This document shows positions 49,533 to 58,538 of a DNA stretch of 63,854 nt, piece after piece (within the stretch, counting starts at the first letter, position 1; every line of letters starts with the position of its first letter). The stretch covers positions 1-63,854 of the forward strand of contig WQXN01000003.1 of the NCBI GenBank assembly GCA_009784815.1. Direction: 5' to 3'. The DNA comes from Alphaproteobacteria bacterium. Lineage in GTDB: Bacteria; Pseudomonadota; Alphaproteobacteria; Rs-D84. The position numbers and the translations under genes were made by a program. The notes beneath the pieces were generated by a model. That model was not told where the DNA came from, did not search any database, and saw only the letters and a program-made list of their open reading frames with translations.

Positions 49533-50606
49533 ATGATCCCGCAATTTCTATCAAGCCTAGGAATAAACGTGCTAAACAGCGGTATGAGCCAGTTTATAGC
49601 AAGCTTCGCGGTGTCCCTGGCTATTATGCTGGCCTTTGGTAACGGCTTCATAGCTGGCATGAGAAAACTCCAAGGCAAAGGCCAGCCGATCCGCACCGAC
49701 GGTCCGAAAGCGCACCAAGCCAAATCCGGCACTCCGACTATGGGCGGTCTTCTGGTTATTACGGCGATCTTAGTTTCCAGCGCACTGTTTATGGACCTTG
49801 GCAATTCAATACCCTACATCGCTCTGGCGGCCTTGGTCTCGTTCGGAGTCATAGGATTTATAGACGATTTCGGCAAAATAAAAAGAAAAACCAGCGACAG
49901 CAGCTTCGCAATACTCTCCGGCCGTTCTCGCCTGATAATCCAAGGATTTTTGGCGGTGGCCCTGGCCTTTGCGGTCGACGCGTCGTTCCCGGCCTTTGTG
50001 CCAAGCACAAGCCTCTTGATTCCGTCATTACAGCTGATCATTCCTCTTGGCATCTTCTATTTTATATTTGCGTTTTTCGTGATCGCGGGAACCGCTAACG
50101 CGGCTAACATTACGGACGGTCTGGACGGTATGTTCTCGAAAATATTCCTAACGATAATGTTTGTTATGATGACCGCGCTCATAGCGATCACAAGGCTGGA
50201 CTTCATGCTTATGGCGCCCTACCTGCCTGAAACCGCGGCCCTGTTCCCAGTATTCGGAGCAGTAATGGGAGCAACCCTAGGCTTCCTCTGGTTCAATTCC
50301 GCGCCGGCGCAAATCTTCATGGGCGACACCGGAAGCCTGGCCTTGGGCGGATTTTTAGGCACCAGCGCAATGCTTATGAAAAGCGAAATCATAATGGGCG
50401 TCGCGGCATTAATGATGGTCGCGATCCTTGCTTCATCTTTCCTGCAGATTTTTTATTACAAGTTTACGGGCAAAAGACTGTTCAAAATGGCGCCTCTTCA
50501 TCATCACTTTGAACTGTCGGGCTGGAAGGAAAGCAAAGTCGCGGAACGTTTTTGGATTATCACGATCCTGTTCGGCGGCCTTGCTCTGGCCCTCCTGCGG
50601 GGATAG
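49533..50606 (+). CDS. mraY: Phospho-MurNAc-pentapeptide transferase MraY
   Basis: Makes lipid I on the inner membrane from UDP-MurNAc-pentapeptide and undecaprenyl phosphate. 357 residues, about ten helices; DGPKAHQAKSGTPTMGGLLV, the Asp pair in GFIDDFGKIKRKTSD, and MAPLHHHFELSGWKESKV are signature motifs. The next gene begins four bases later. murD and murF, usual neighbours, are missing here. Confidence 0.96.
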   Translation: MIPQFLSSLGINVLNSGMSQFIASFAVSLAIMLAFGNGFIAGMRKLQGKGQPIRTDGPKAHQAKSGTPTMGGLLVITAILVSSALFMDLGNSIPYIALAALVSFGVIGFIDDFGKIKRKTSDSSFAILSGRSRLIIQGFLAVALAFAVDASFPAFVPSTSLLIPSLQLIIPLGIFYFIFAFFVIAGTANAANITDGLDGMFSKIFLTIMFVMMTALIAITRLDFMLMAPYLPETAALFPVFGAVMGATLGFLWFNSAPAQIFMGDTGSLALGGFLGTSAMLMKSEIIMGVAALMMVAILASSFLQIFYYKFTGKRLFKMAPLHHHFELSGWKESKVAERFWIITILFGGLALALLRG

Positions 50607-50610
50607 CCCG

Positions 50611-51789
50611 ATGCGTTTCCAAAGGCGCGACCCAAGCTTTTTAACCAAATGGTTTTTTCAGACTGACCGAACAATACTGTACATAGTTTTCGGCCTGATC
50701 GCGGTGGGAATATATATGCTTATCTCGGCCGGAGGCTACGCGGCGGGCCGCATAGGCCAGCCGCCCCTGTATTTTTTCTGGAAGGCGCTTCCACTTATGG
50801 CGGCAGGCGTCACCGCGCTGTTCTTTTTTTCATTCCTGAATAAGAAACAAATCATATACATATCGGCAATCCTAGGGGCAATCTCGGCCCTGCTCGTGCT
50901 TATGACGTTAATATCTCCGACCTGCATCAAAGGTTCTTGCAGATGGATAACCTTGGCGGGCTTTCAACTCCATCCGTCCGAACTGCTAAAGCCTTTCTTC
51001 ATAGTCCTCACCGCCACCTTCTTCTCATTCGTCACCTCGCGACTTGATCGCGGGATTTCGGTCACCAAATACTGGACCCTCTATCTTACCATCACCCTTC
51101 CCCTGCTTGCCACTATACTAATACGCAAAGACCTTGGCATGACTATGATTTACCTTGCGGTGTTCACCTCGATGTGGTTTTTTTCGGGCGCGAAACTAAG
51201 GTACATATTCATGCTGGGCGCTGCGGGCGGCGGCATAGTTGGCGCTGCGTTTATGCTTTGGTCTCACGTCAGAATAAGAATCATGGGAACTGGGGACCAA
51301 TTCCAAGTGGGCAAGGCTCTGGACTCGATAAGGAACGGCGGCTTCATAGGCCAAAGCAACAGCAGCTTCGTCAAATCGGACTTACCCGACAGTCATACGG
51401 ACTTCGTGTTCGCAGCCTTTACGGAAGACCGCGGAGTTATATTCGGAATCCTGCTTCTTGCGCTTTACTTTTGGCTGATGTTTAGAATCTTGAACCTGAT
51501 GCAAACTATCAAAGACCCTATGACGAAACTAGTGTGCGGAGGAACGGTTGCATTGATAGCGATCCACCTGCTTCTAAATATAGGCACTACCCTGAATCTG
51601 ACTCCGGCCAAAGGCACAATCCTGCCGTTTATTTCTTACGGAGGCTCGGCGTTTATAACAATGTGCGCAGTCTTTGGCATTCTCCTGGGCCTCCTCCGCA
51701 GTTATAAATTTGACTACAATTTCAAAAAATGCCTAGCAACCAAAGCCTCTGAGAAATCGTCCAATACCAAGGAAAACCGACCGACGTAG
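50611..51789 (+). CDS. ftsW: SEDS-family glycosyltransferase FtsW, C-terminus from a repeat
   Basis: Polymerises peptidoglycan glycan strands at the septum. 392 residues from the ATG at 50611; an upstream in-frame extension overlaps mraY and is not real. GFQLHPSELLKPFFIVLTAT, LIRKDLGMTMIYLAVF and LPFISYGGSAFITMCAVFG are SEDS motifs. The last 22 residues (from FKKCLATKASEKSSN) are encoded by the left half of the nested palindrome at 51722, and the stop lies in its loop. The FtsW call rather than RodA rests on the mraY-murG neighbourhood. Confidence 0.9.
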   Translation: MRFQRRDPSFLTKWFFQTDRTILYIVFGLIAVGIYMLISAGGYAAGRIGQPPLYFFWKALPLMAAGVTALFFFSFLNKKQIIYISAILGAISALLVLMTLISPTCIKGSCRWITLAGFQLHPSELLKPFFIVLTATFFSFVTSRLDRGISVTKYWTLYLTITLPLLATILIRKDLGMTMIYLAVFTSMWFFSGAKLRYIFMLGAAGGGIVGAAFMLWSHVRIRIMGTGDQFQVGKALDSIRNGGFIGQSNSSFVKSDLPDSHTDFVFAAFTEDRGVIFGILLLALYFWLMFRILNLMQTIKDPMTKLVCGGTVALIAIHLLLNIGTTLNLTPAKGTILPFISYGGSAFITMCAVFGILLGLLRSYKFDYNFKKCLATKASEKSSNTKENRPT

Positions 51790-51876
51790 GCCTCTAAGGC
51801 TGCCGCGGCGCGTCAGTTTCTCCGACGGTAGTGGGCGATTTAACAAGGCGATTGAAGTTGCTCGCATTTTTTGTCA
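51722..51876. repeat. Nested palindrome forming the end of ftsW
   Basis: Outer CAAAAAATGC with GCATTTTTTG. Next level GCAAC-C-AAAGCCT with AGGCGATTGAAGTTGC. Inner AAATCGTCCAATACCAAG with CCGACGGTAGTGGGCGATTT. The apical stem is GAAAACCGACC with GCGTCAGTTTCTC and a GGCCTCTAAGGCTGCC loop. It is both coding and terminator-like. Confidence 0.82.
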
Positions 51877-51904
51877 TATTTATAACAATATAAGAGGTAC
51901 ATAC

Positions 51905-52933
51905 ATGAGAATTTGGATAGCAACCGGCGGCACAGGGGGCCACATTTTCCCCGCCCTATCAGTTGCGCAAGCCCTAAACGTCCGCATAACCATCTCGACC
52001 GACTCTCGCGGCTACGACCTTGTCCGCAAAAACGCTCCCGAAAACGCGCGCATCGTTCGCATCTGGGCGTCAGGTGTCGGCAACCGCGGCAAGCTCGGCA
52101 AAATCTTCGCTCTGACCAAAATCGCGCTCAGCACTGTCCTACTGACGCTCCGCTTCACCATCTCTCGTCCAACAAAAATTATCGCATTCGGAGGCTATTC
52201 GTCAGTCCCTCCCGTCCTCGCCGGAAAGCTTTGGCGCATCCCAATCTTCCTTCACGAACAAAACGCGGCGGCGGGCAAAGCCAACGCCCTAAGCGCGCGC
52301 TTCGCAACCAAGATCCTAACCTCGTTCCCGAACACCACCGGCTTACCCAAGAATGCACAAATCGAACTAACGGGCCTTCCTGTCCGCTCCGACTTCAAGC
52401 CCTCCCCCTTTCAATTCAATCACACTATTTTCATCACCGGCGGCAGCCTCGGCGCGTCCATACTTCTGGAAGTAGTGCCTCAAGCGATCGCCCTTCTCCC
52501 GGCCGCCATAAAAAAGAATTTAAAGATCGTGCAACAGGTGAACGAACTCCACACGCACGCTCTAAGCAAGTTTTATACAAGGGAAGGAATCAAGCACAGA
52601 CTCGCTCCCTTCTTCAAAGATATGGCGTCAGAAATCACGAACTCGTCGCTGGTGATCGGCCGAAGCGGAGCCAGCACTGTGGTGGAATTGATGACGATAG
52701 GCCGCCCTGCAATTTTAATTCCCTTAAATATAAACCCCGATCAATTAGCGAACGCGCGCGCATTTGAAAAACAATGCCAAGGAATAGTGATAGAACAGAA
52801 AAACTTCACGCCCAAACTCTTATCGAAAACCATAGCGGAACTTTTTTCGAATCCCGCCCGTCTTGAAAAAATGGCCGCGGCGGCGCGGACTCCCAACCAC
52901 GCGATCCAAAACATTTTATCCGCCATAAAATAA
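51905..52933 (+). CDS. murG: UDP-GlcNAc:lipid I transferase MurG
   Basis: Adds GlcNAc to lipid I to make lipid II. 342 residues of GT-B fold: IATGGTGGHIFPALSVAQAL, FGGYSSVPPVLAGKLW, FITGGSLGAS and the donor-site RSGASTVVELMTIGRPAILI are present. AAGAGG lies upstream. It is separated from ftsW by the nested palindrome, so it may have its own start of transcription. Confidence 0.96.
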   Translation: MRIWIATGGTGGHIFPALSVAQALNVRITISTDSRGYDLVRKNAPENARIVRIWASGVGNRGKLGKIFALTKIALSTVLLTLRFTISRPTKIIAFGGYSSVPPVLAGKLWRIPIFLHEQNAAAGKANALSARFATKILTSFPNTTGLPKNAQIELTGLPVRSDFKPSPFQFNHTIFITGGSLGASILLEVVPQAIALLPAAIKKNLKIVQQVNELHTHALSKFYTREGIKHRLAPFFKDMASEITNSSLVIGRSGASTVVELMTIGRPAILIPLNINPDQLANARAFEKQCQGIVIEQKNFTPKLLSKTIAELFSNPARLEKMAAAARTPNHAIQNILSAIK

Positions 52934-52956
52934 CATTGCCACCCACCCCCTCATTT

Positions 52957-53069
52957 GTCATCCCGGGCGAATTTATACTGTCATCCCGGGCGAAGACCCG
53001 GGACCTCCCACCATCTCCTCCCTTGTCATCCCGGGCGAAGACCCGGGACCTCCCAACACAAGCAGAGCC
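52957..53069. repeat. Tandem GTCATCCCGGG-type repeats
   Basis: Three units: GTCATCCCGGGCGAATTTA, then twice GTCATCCCGGGCGAAGACCC with GGGACCTCCCA; the CCCGGG arms are palindromic. The tail CACAAGCAGAGCCT recurs after the units at 59013 and 59996, so it is part of a compound repeat. Confidence 0.75.
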
Positions 53070-53353
53070 TCACAAACCTTCAAACAAATCCAACCATTTA
53101 GAATTCATTTTTTCAACCAACTCAACTTTCCATTCTTTTCTCCATCGCTTAATCAACTTTTCTCTTTTTATCGCAACACATGAGTCTTCATGCAATTCAT
53201 ACCACACTAATTTTCTGCATTGTATTTTTCTGTAAAACCCTCAACTAAATGATTTTTATGTTCGTAAATTCGTTTTTTAAGATCACTCGTAACACCAGTG
53301 TACATAACATTATTGTATTTATTCGTCACTATATAAACGTAATAGTATTTCAT
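53070..53353 (-). pseudogene. GIY-YIG nuclease gene with a frameshift
   Basis: The first frame from the ATG at 53353 gives MKYYYVYIVTNKYNNVMYTG, then VTSDLKKRIYEHKNH...EKYNAEN and a stop at 53207. Shifting frame at GCAGAAAATTAG restores the rest of the family: KLVWYELHEDSCVAIKREKL, IKRWRKEWKVELVEKMNSKW, ending LDLFEGL. So one base has been lost (or a sequencing error exists). Such small UPF0213-type nucleases are about 90 residues. AT-rich, probably acquired. Not functional as read. Confidence 0.8.
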
Positions 53354-53369
53354 AAAATCATTAATCGAA

Positions 53370-55496
53370 CTACTGCGCCGGCTGCTGCGGCCGATCAAAT
53401 CCCGTCATACCACCGGCTCCGGCTATAGCCCTGTTATTTCTAAGCGTCTCTGCGGCGTTTCTAAACCCGTCCTGCAAGTTCACCAACCCTTCCGTCATAG
53501 TCCTCCCGCTCGCTCCGCAAATAGTAGTCGGAACCTTGATGGCAATACTCGATGGCTGCCTATTAACCAAAGCGTTACACATATCTATCATGGCTCTTTC
53601 TGGCCTCGCCGCACTGCTTACCTGCGCCAAGAGATTGCCGGTTTCTCTAACCAAACAGTTAAGATTATCCAGCTGATCGGCCTCGTTGCAAATGGTATGA
53701 GCGTTAACAGCTGATCCGCCTGCGCTCGCCCCGGCCTGCTCGCTTGCGGCGGTCAGAACGGCTGCATGAGTCATAGTGCGAATCTGCTTTGCGATTATTT
53801 CAAGCTGATTATACTGTCTGAACATCTCACCTGTGATCGCCGACGCTCGCCTTACGATCAATTCCTTATCCGGCTCCGTCCCCTGACTGAAACATATCCC
53901 CACATTTTTCATGCCTTCATCCGCTTCGGTCCTGTTATTCGCATGCACCGGACACATTGCGAACCTCACATTTATATTATTTCTAACACAGCGTCCCGTT
54001 TCTATATCTATGCCGCCAATGCAAATATTCCTAGAATCCTCTTCCTTTCCAGCACAATGGCAAGCGTTGTTTCTATCAACAAGACTCAACGCATGACGAA
54101 GCGGTTCGATATCTATAGCGTCCGCGCGCGCGCGCCTGCGCCCGAACATTCCGCGTGAAGTGGCGGATTCTGACATACACCCGACTACCATATTGTCATT
54201 ACGTCTTTGCAACCCGTTTTTTTCCGAAGCGGGAATAGCAAATTCGGCGAACACCTCTTCTCCTGAATTTATCGGCCTTATCAACCTATTCGTAATTCTT
54301 CCATGTATATTTGTTTTGTCCGGCTGCGTCATGCAAAGCCCGTGCGCTGTAACTGTCTGCCCTGACGGGCAACTATCCATAGCCATATAAAGTCCCCACC
54401 TTGAACAAGCCCCTTCCAGCAGCATATAAATATTGTTCATGTCGGCGCCAAGCGCCATGCCCATATCTACGACATCCATGATACGATCGATCGCTTCGTC
54501 AAACGGGTGGAAAAATCTATTAGTCTTTTCGCGGAACGCGGCTATGCGCCTTACCTCGCCGCAATTCTCGCCGCGATAATCACACTTGGCGTAATCGAAT
54601 ACGGTTGTCATGGATTTTTTAAGCGCGGCAAGCGCGCCTTCCATGCGCTGAATTTCGGACATGATCTGACCTGATGCCTGCTCTCGCGCCAACAATTCGG
54701 CGCGCCGGGCATCGACGGGCATGGTGGCGACCTGAACCGCTGCGGCCTGCGCCTGCTGCTGCGCGGCGGTCATTTCTTGAATCAAAGCCTGCTGTTGCTG
54801 CGCGGCTGCGGCCTGCTGTGCGGCCATCTGCTGCTGCATTGCCATCATCTGCTGCTGCATTGCGTCGGCCTGTGCATTGTTGGTGGCTTGCGCTGCTGCA
54901 GCCGCCTGCGCTTCAGCGGCGGCGCGCTGCTGGGCGGCCAATCCCATATTGGCTATCTCGGCGGCCAGCGCGCCAGGCAAAGCGGGGAATTGACGGCAAC
55001 CCAAAGCCATTACGGGTTGTAACCCTGACATGCATCCTTCTATTATACTAAGAACCAAATTCGCATCGGGACAACCCGCCGAACACCTAGGCAGAACACA
55101 ACGGCGCAACATGGCGTCGCAGTTTCGATAACTAACGCCGGACTGAGCGAAACAGTTAACAAGAACTTCAGTGCATCGCGGCATGTCTGCCCCGCCGGGA
55201 CGTTCGCGTGCCTGTACTCTTCCCGCGGCCAAAGCTTCCATATCTATATGGCGGGCGCACTCGTCGAATCGGGCGCATACGGCCTGCTCCAAAGCCATTG
55301 TCCGCTGAGGCATGGACAAATTATTGAATCGGTTTGCATCGACCACCCCGCCTCCGCGAAGCCCGGTAATATTTCCGCCGCCGCCCATTATTGCCGGACC
55401 CGGACCCGCAATATTCGGATTCGCGTGCGCGGATAATGTTGCGATCACTGCAACCATCGGCATTAAACCAACAAAACCTACTAACTTTCTAAAAAT
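53370..55496 (-). CDS. Large Cys-rich secreted protein, paralogue group B, possible ATT start
   Basis: 697 residues from the ATG at 55463, but that leaves a signal peptide without a charged start. The frame is open upstream to ATT at 55496 and gives IFRKLVGFVGLMPMVAVIAT then LSAHA, a proper signal peptide, with GAGAGGTGG placed correctly before ATT. No ATG, GTG or TTG lies in that stretch. The mature part has cysteine clusters (CARFDECARHIDM, CTEVLVNCFAQSG, CDAMLRRCVLPRCSAGC), a long Gln/Ala-rich coiled coil (QQQMMAMQQQMAAQQAAAAQ) and a C-terminal helical part. Related in style to 18328-20832 and 61357-63438. Confidence 0.65.
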   Translation of the reverse strand: MFRKLVGFVGLMPMVAVIATLSAHANPNIAGPGPAIMGGGGNITGLRGGGVVDANRFNNLSMPQRTMALEQAVCARFDECARHIDMEALAAGRVQARERPGGADMPRCTEVLVNCFAQSGVSYRNCDAMLRRCVLPRCSAGCPDANLVLSIIEGCMSGLQPVMALGCRQFPALPGALAAEIANMGLAAQQRAAAEAQAAAAAQATNNAQADAMQQQMMAMQQQMAAQQAAAAQQQQALIQEMTAAQQQAQAAAVQVATMPVDARRAELLAREQASGQIMSEIQRMEGALAALKKSMTTVFDYAKCDYRGENCGEVRRIAAFREKTNRFFHPFDEAIDRIMDVVDMGMALGADMNNIYMLLEGACSRWGLYMAMDSCPSGQTVTAHGLCMTQPDKTNIHGRITNRLIRPINSGEEVFAEFAIPASEKNGLQRRNDNMVVGCMSESATSRGMFGRRRARADAIDIEPLRHALSLVDRNNACHCAGKEEDSRNICIGGIDIETGRCVRNNINVRFAMCPVHANNRTEADEGMKNVGICFSQGTEPDKELIVRRASAITGEMFRQYNQLEIIAKQIRTMTHAAVLTAASEQAGASAGGSAVNAHTICNEADQLDNLNCLVRETGNLLAQVSSAARPERAMIDMCNALVNRQPSSIAIKVPTTICGASGRTMTEGLVNLQDGFRNAAETLRNNRAIAGAGGMTGFDRPQQPAQ

Positions 55497-55654
55497 AACC
55501 CACCTCTCTCATTCCCTTATTTTACCACATTCCATCCCAACTATCAAATCAAAAAAGCCGTCGCACCTTGCTGGGTCCCACCATTTTTCCGCTTTCCTTT
55601 TATCTTTTTACTTCTTGTTATAAGCCAATTTTTCGTCAATCTACTCATGAAAAC

Positions 55655-55683
55655 TTGACATTCCGTTCAAACCCTGTTAAAGT
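55655..55683 (+). promoter_or_regulatory. acpP promoter
   Basis: TTGACA (55655-55660) and TAAAGT (55678-55683), 17 bases apart. The 160 bases further upstream hold a pyrimidine-rich stretch and no gene. Confidence 0.55.
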
Positions 55684-55745
55684 TCACCCCATAGCCGTCG
55701 CAAAATAAACCGCGACGCAAAGATAACCGAAACAAAGGGAAATAA

Positions 55746-55985
55746 ATGTCAAACACTTTTGAAACCATGAAACAAGTCATAGTCGAAAAACTTAATGTTA
55801 AACCGGAAGACGTAACCCCGGAAAAATCTTTCCAGCAGGACTTGGGCGCCGACAGCCTCGATTTGGTCGAGCTGATAATGGAGCTAGAAAGCAAATGGAA
55901 CATCACCATTCCCGATGAAGACGCGGCGAAACTTCTGACCGTCGGCAACGCGGTTGAATACATTGACGCCAAGCTGAACAAGTAA
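55746..55985 (+). CDS. acpP: Acyl carrier protein
   Basis: Carries growing fatty acids on a phosphopantetheine arm attached to Ser in LGADSLDLVELIMELE. 79 residues, acidic. KPEDVTPEKSFQQD and WNITIPDEDAAKLLTVGNAV are typical. fabF follows after 150 bases that contain a REP-like hairpin. Confidence 0.97.
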   Translation: MSNTFETMKQVIVEKLNVKPEDVTPEKSFQQDLGADSLDLVELIMELESKWNITIPDEDAAKLLTVGNAVEYIDAKLNK

Positions 55986-56006
55986 TAGATTTAACAACTA
56001 TTAAAC

Positions 56007-56064
56007 GTCACCCCCGGTGGTTCGCGCCGTAGTTCGCAAGAACGAAGGCGGATAACCGGGGGTC
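56007..56064. repeat. REP-like repeat between acpP and fabF
   Basis: GTCACCCCCGG pairs with CCGGGGGTC. The centre GCGCCGTAGTTCGCAAGAAC, then GAAGGCGGAT is shared with 11745-11796 and 59996-60056. It may act as a processing or attenuation hairpin between the two genes. Confidence 0.7.
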
Positions 56065-56138
56065 TCTTCATTATTTCTTGAACTATCCCCTAAAATTTCC
56101 TATAATTCCAAAGATTTAACAAATCAAAGGAATTAAAT

Positions 56139-57380
56139 ATGAACGCGCGACGCGTAGTAATAACCGGCATGGGCATAATAAGCCCGGTCGGCAGCGACCT
56201 TGAAACCGCCTGGGACGCAATAAAATCCGGCAAATCCGGTATAAAACAAATAACCGAATTCGATGTATCGGACCTTCCCAGCAAAATCGCGGGCATCCCG
56301 ACTGACTTCGACAAAGACAAATGGATCGACCCTAACCTCTCGCGCAAAATGGACAACAGCGTAGTCTACGGAGTCGCCGCGGCCGCCCAAGCGATCAAGG
56401 ACGCCAACTTCGGCGAGCTGACCCAGGAACAAAAAGACAAAACCGGAGTCCTGATAGGCTCGGGCATAGGCGGTCTCCATACGATCTACGAAAACTGCGT
56501 GGCTATGGAAACCCAAGGCCCGCGCCGCGTCTCGCCGTTCTTTATGCCCAAAGCCCTGATCAACATGGCCTCGGGACAAGTCTCGATGATCTACGGCTTC
56601 CGCGGTCCCAACAGTTCGTTATCAACCGCCTGCGCGACCGGCACTCACGCGATCGGCGACGCGGCAAGAATGATTTCCTACGGCGACGCGGACATAATGA
56701 TCGCGGGCGGCTCCGAAGCGGCGGTCTGCCGCATCGGTCTCGCGGGCTTTTCATCCATGCACGCGCTCTGCACTAAATACAACGAAGAACCGACCAAAGC
56801 CTCTCGTCCCTGGGATAAAAATAGAAACGGATTCGTAATGTCCGAAGGCGCGGGGGCGATGGTGCTGGAAGAATACGAACACGCAAAAGCGCGCGGAGCG
56901 AAAATCTACGGCGAAATCGTGGGCTACGGGATGAGCGGCGACGCGCATCACATAACGGCCCCGGCGGAAGACGGCAACGGTGGCCGCCGCGCTATGGAAG
57001 CCGCTATCCGCGACGCGAAATTGAAACCGTCCGACATAGGCTACGTAAACGCGCACGGCACTTCGACGCCGCTTGGAGACCTGGCGGAACTTAACGCGGT
57101 TAAAACTCTGTTCGCGGGAACTGACATATCTATGTCCTCGACTAAATCTATGACGGGGCATTTACTCGGGGCGGCCGGCGCAGTCGAAGCAATCTTCACG
57201 ACTCTGGCTATCCGTGACGGCATACTTCCTCCGACAATAAATTTGGACGAACCCGCTGATGAAATCGGCGACCTGGACCTGGTGCCGGGCAAAGCGAAAA
57301 ATAAAGATATTAAATACGCGCTGTCTAATTCTTTCGGCTTCGGCGGCACGAACGCAACCGTCATCATAGGCAAAATCTAA
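56139..57380 (+). CDS. fabF: 3-oxoacyl-ACP synthase II
   Basis: Elongates acyl chains on ACP by condensation with malonyl-ACP. 413 residues: the catalytic Cys in SLSTACATGTHAIGDA (about residue 164), His in NAHGTSTPLGDLAE (about 305) and His in MTGHLLGAAGAVEA (about 340). AAAGGAATT precedes the ATG. The stop shares a base with the mltG start. Confidence 0.97.
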   Translation: MNARRVVITGMGIISPVGSDLETAWDAIKSGKSGIKQITEFDVSDLPSKIAGIPTDFDKDKWIDPNLSRKMDNSVVYGVAAAAQAIKDANFGELTQEQKDKTGVLIGSGIGGLHTIYENCVAMETQGPRRVSPFFMPKALINMASGQVSMIYGFRGPNSSLSTACATGTHAIGDAARMISYGDADIMIAGGSEAAVCRIGLAGFSSMHALCTKYNEEPTKASRPWDKNRNGFVMSEGAGAMVLEEYEHAKARGAKIYGEIVGYGMSGDAHHITAPAEDGNGGRRAMEAAIRDAKLKPSDIGYVNAHGTSTPLGDLAELNAVKTLFAGTDISMSSTKSMTGHLLGAAGAVEAIFTTLAIRDGILPPTINLDEPADEIGDLDLVPGKAKNKDIKYALSNSFGFGGTNATVIIGKI

Positions 57381-58504
57381 TGCCCGCCAAAAAGAAAAAA
57401 AAACCTTTACATAAATCGTCACCCCCGCGACCTGTCCACCGTAGCCCAAAGGGCGAAGGAGGAAGGCGGGGGCCCGTCGCACAAAGCTCGTCGCGCAAAG
57501 CGCGGCGCCGCACTTTTTCCTTCAAAAAACGTAACTTCGCCGCACATATACTGATCGCAATAATCGCGCTGATCGGTTTATTCTTTTCGTACAAACTTTG
57601 GATCCAATCGCCAATCGCGGAACCGACGGAAATAAACGTCCCGGGCGGCGCGTCAATAATCCAAACCGGCCGTATACTGCAGGAACAAAATCTTATCAAC
57701 AACCAACATCTGTTCCGCGCATCTGTGCATCTGTGGGGCGGCAGAATCCACACGGGCCTGTACGACATAAGACCCGGGCAATCGGTCTGGACTATCGCAA
57801 GAAACATGACCCGCGGCCGCGTCGCGATGATCGCGATCACAATCCCCGAAGGCCTGACTGTAAAACAGATTTATGAAATCATAGGCCACCACCCGCATCT
57901 GACTGGCCAAGTCAGAATCCTTTTCAAAAATGGCGAATTGTTTCCCGAAACCTACCATTTCCCAAAGGGCGCGGACAGGAACGCAGTCTTAACCGCAATG
58001 GCGAATAAAATGGAAACCATAAGGAAAAGATTCGAAGACAAACCTTTTCCTCACCCGATCCAAAACTGGAATGAATTGCTGTCGCTGGCCGCGATAATCC
58101 AAAAAGAAACGCCGAAAAAACACGAAATGCCGCAAGTGTCCGGGGTCTTCGTGAACCGCCTTCGCCGCGGAATGCTGCTGCAAGCGGACCCGACGGTTGT
58201 GTACGCGATAACGGATGGTTTCGGCCATATGCAGGGTCGCGGCATAACTCGAAGACATCTCCAAATCGACAGTCCGTATAACACGTACCGTTACCGCGGC
58301 CTGCCTCCGACTCCGATCGCGAACCCTGGGCTTGCTGCAATCCAAGCGGCGTTTGAACCCGAACAACACAACCTTTATTATTTCGTGGCGGACGGCACTG
58401 GCGGGCATATCTTCGCCGAAACTTACGAACAGCATCGCGAAAACCACGCCCAGTGGCGCATCATCCGCGCCCGCATAAACTCCGGGGATTCTCCTAATCC
58501 TTGA
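57380..58504 (+). CDS. mltG: Endolytic murein transglycosylase MltG, with a repeat in its N-terminus
   Basis: Cuts nascent glycan strands and sets their length. 374 residues: a basic cytoplasmic tail, one membrane helix (ILIAIIALIGLFFSYKLWI), a LysM-like part and the catalytic domain with Glu in LAAIIQKETPKKHEMPQVSG, then NRLRRGMLLQADPTVVYAI. Codons 14-32 (PPRPVHRSPKGEGGRRGPV) are encoded by a REP-like palindrome at 57419-57472, so the cytoplasmic tail was extended by repeat insertion. Coupled to fabF. Confidence 0.93.
   Translation: MPAKKKKKPLHKSSPPRPVHRSPKGEGGRRGPVAQSSSRKARRRTFSFKKRNFAAHILIAIIALIGLFFSYKLWIQSPIAEPTEINVPGGASIIQTGRILQEQNLINNQHLFRASVHLWGGRIHTGLYDIRPGQSVWTIARNMTRGRVAMIAITIPEGLTVKQIYEIIGHHPHLTGQVRILFKNGELFPETYHFPKGADRNAVLTAMANKMETIRKRFEDKPFPHPIQNWNELLSLAAIIQKETPKKHEMPQVSGVFVNRLRRGMLLQADPTVVYAITDGFGHMQGRGITRRHLQIDSPYNTYRYRGLPPTPIANPGLAAIQAAFEPEQHNLYYFVADGTGGHIFAETYEQHRENHAQWRIIRARINSGDSPNP
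57419..57472. repeat. REP-like palindrome inside the mltG coding region
   Basis: TCACCCCCGCGACC, then CACCGTAGCCCAAAGGGCGA, then AAGGCGGGGGCC. CCCCCGC pairs with GCGGGGG, and the centre (CCGTAGCCC-AAAGGGCGAAGG) is of the same type as the intergenic units at 56007 and 59996. Confidence 0.7.
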
Positions 58505-58529
58505 CTACCGTGATTTTACATAGTATAAA
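58501..58529 (+). promoter_or_regulatory. tRNA-Thr promoter
   Basis: TTGACT and TATAAA are 17 bases apart and directly precede the tRNA; TTGACT overlaps the mltG stop codon. Confidence 0.7.
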
Positions 58530-58538
58530 CTGAACCAT

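Noticed and set aside
50428-50610. N-terminal extension of FtsW by 61 residues
   Set aside because: It overlaps mraY in another frame and lacks SEDS similarity; the ATG at 50611 fits the family.
54674-55051. Arg/Pro/Ala-rich frames opposite the Gln-rich coiled coil
   Set aside because: Shadows of the low-complexity repeat in the Cys-rich gene; no start signal.
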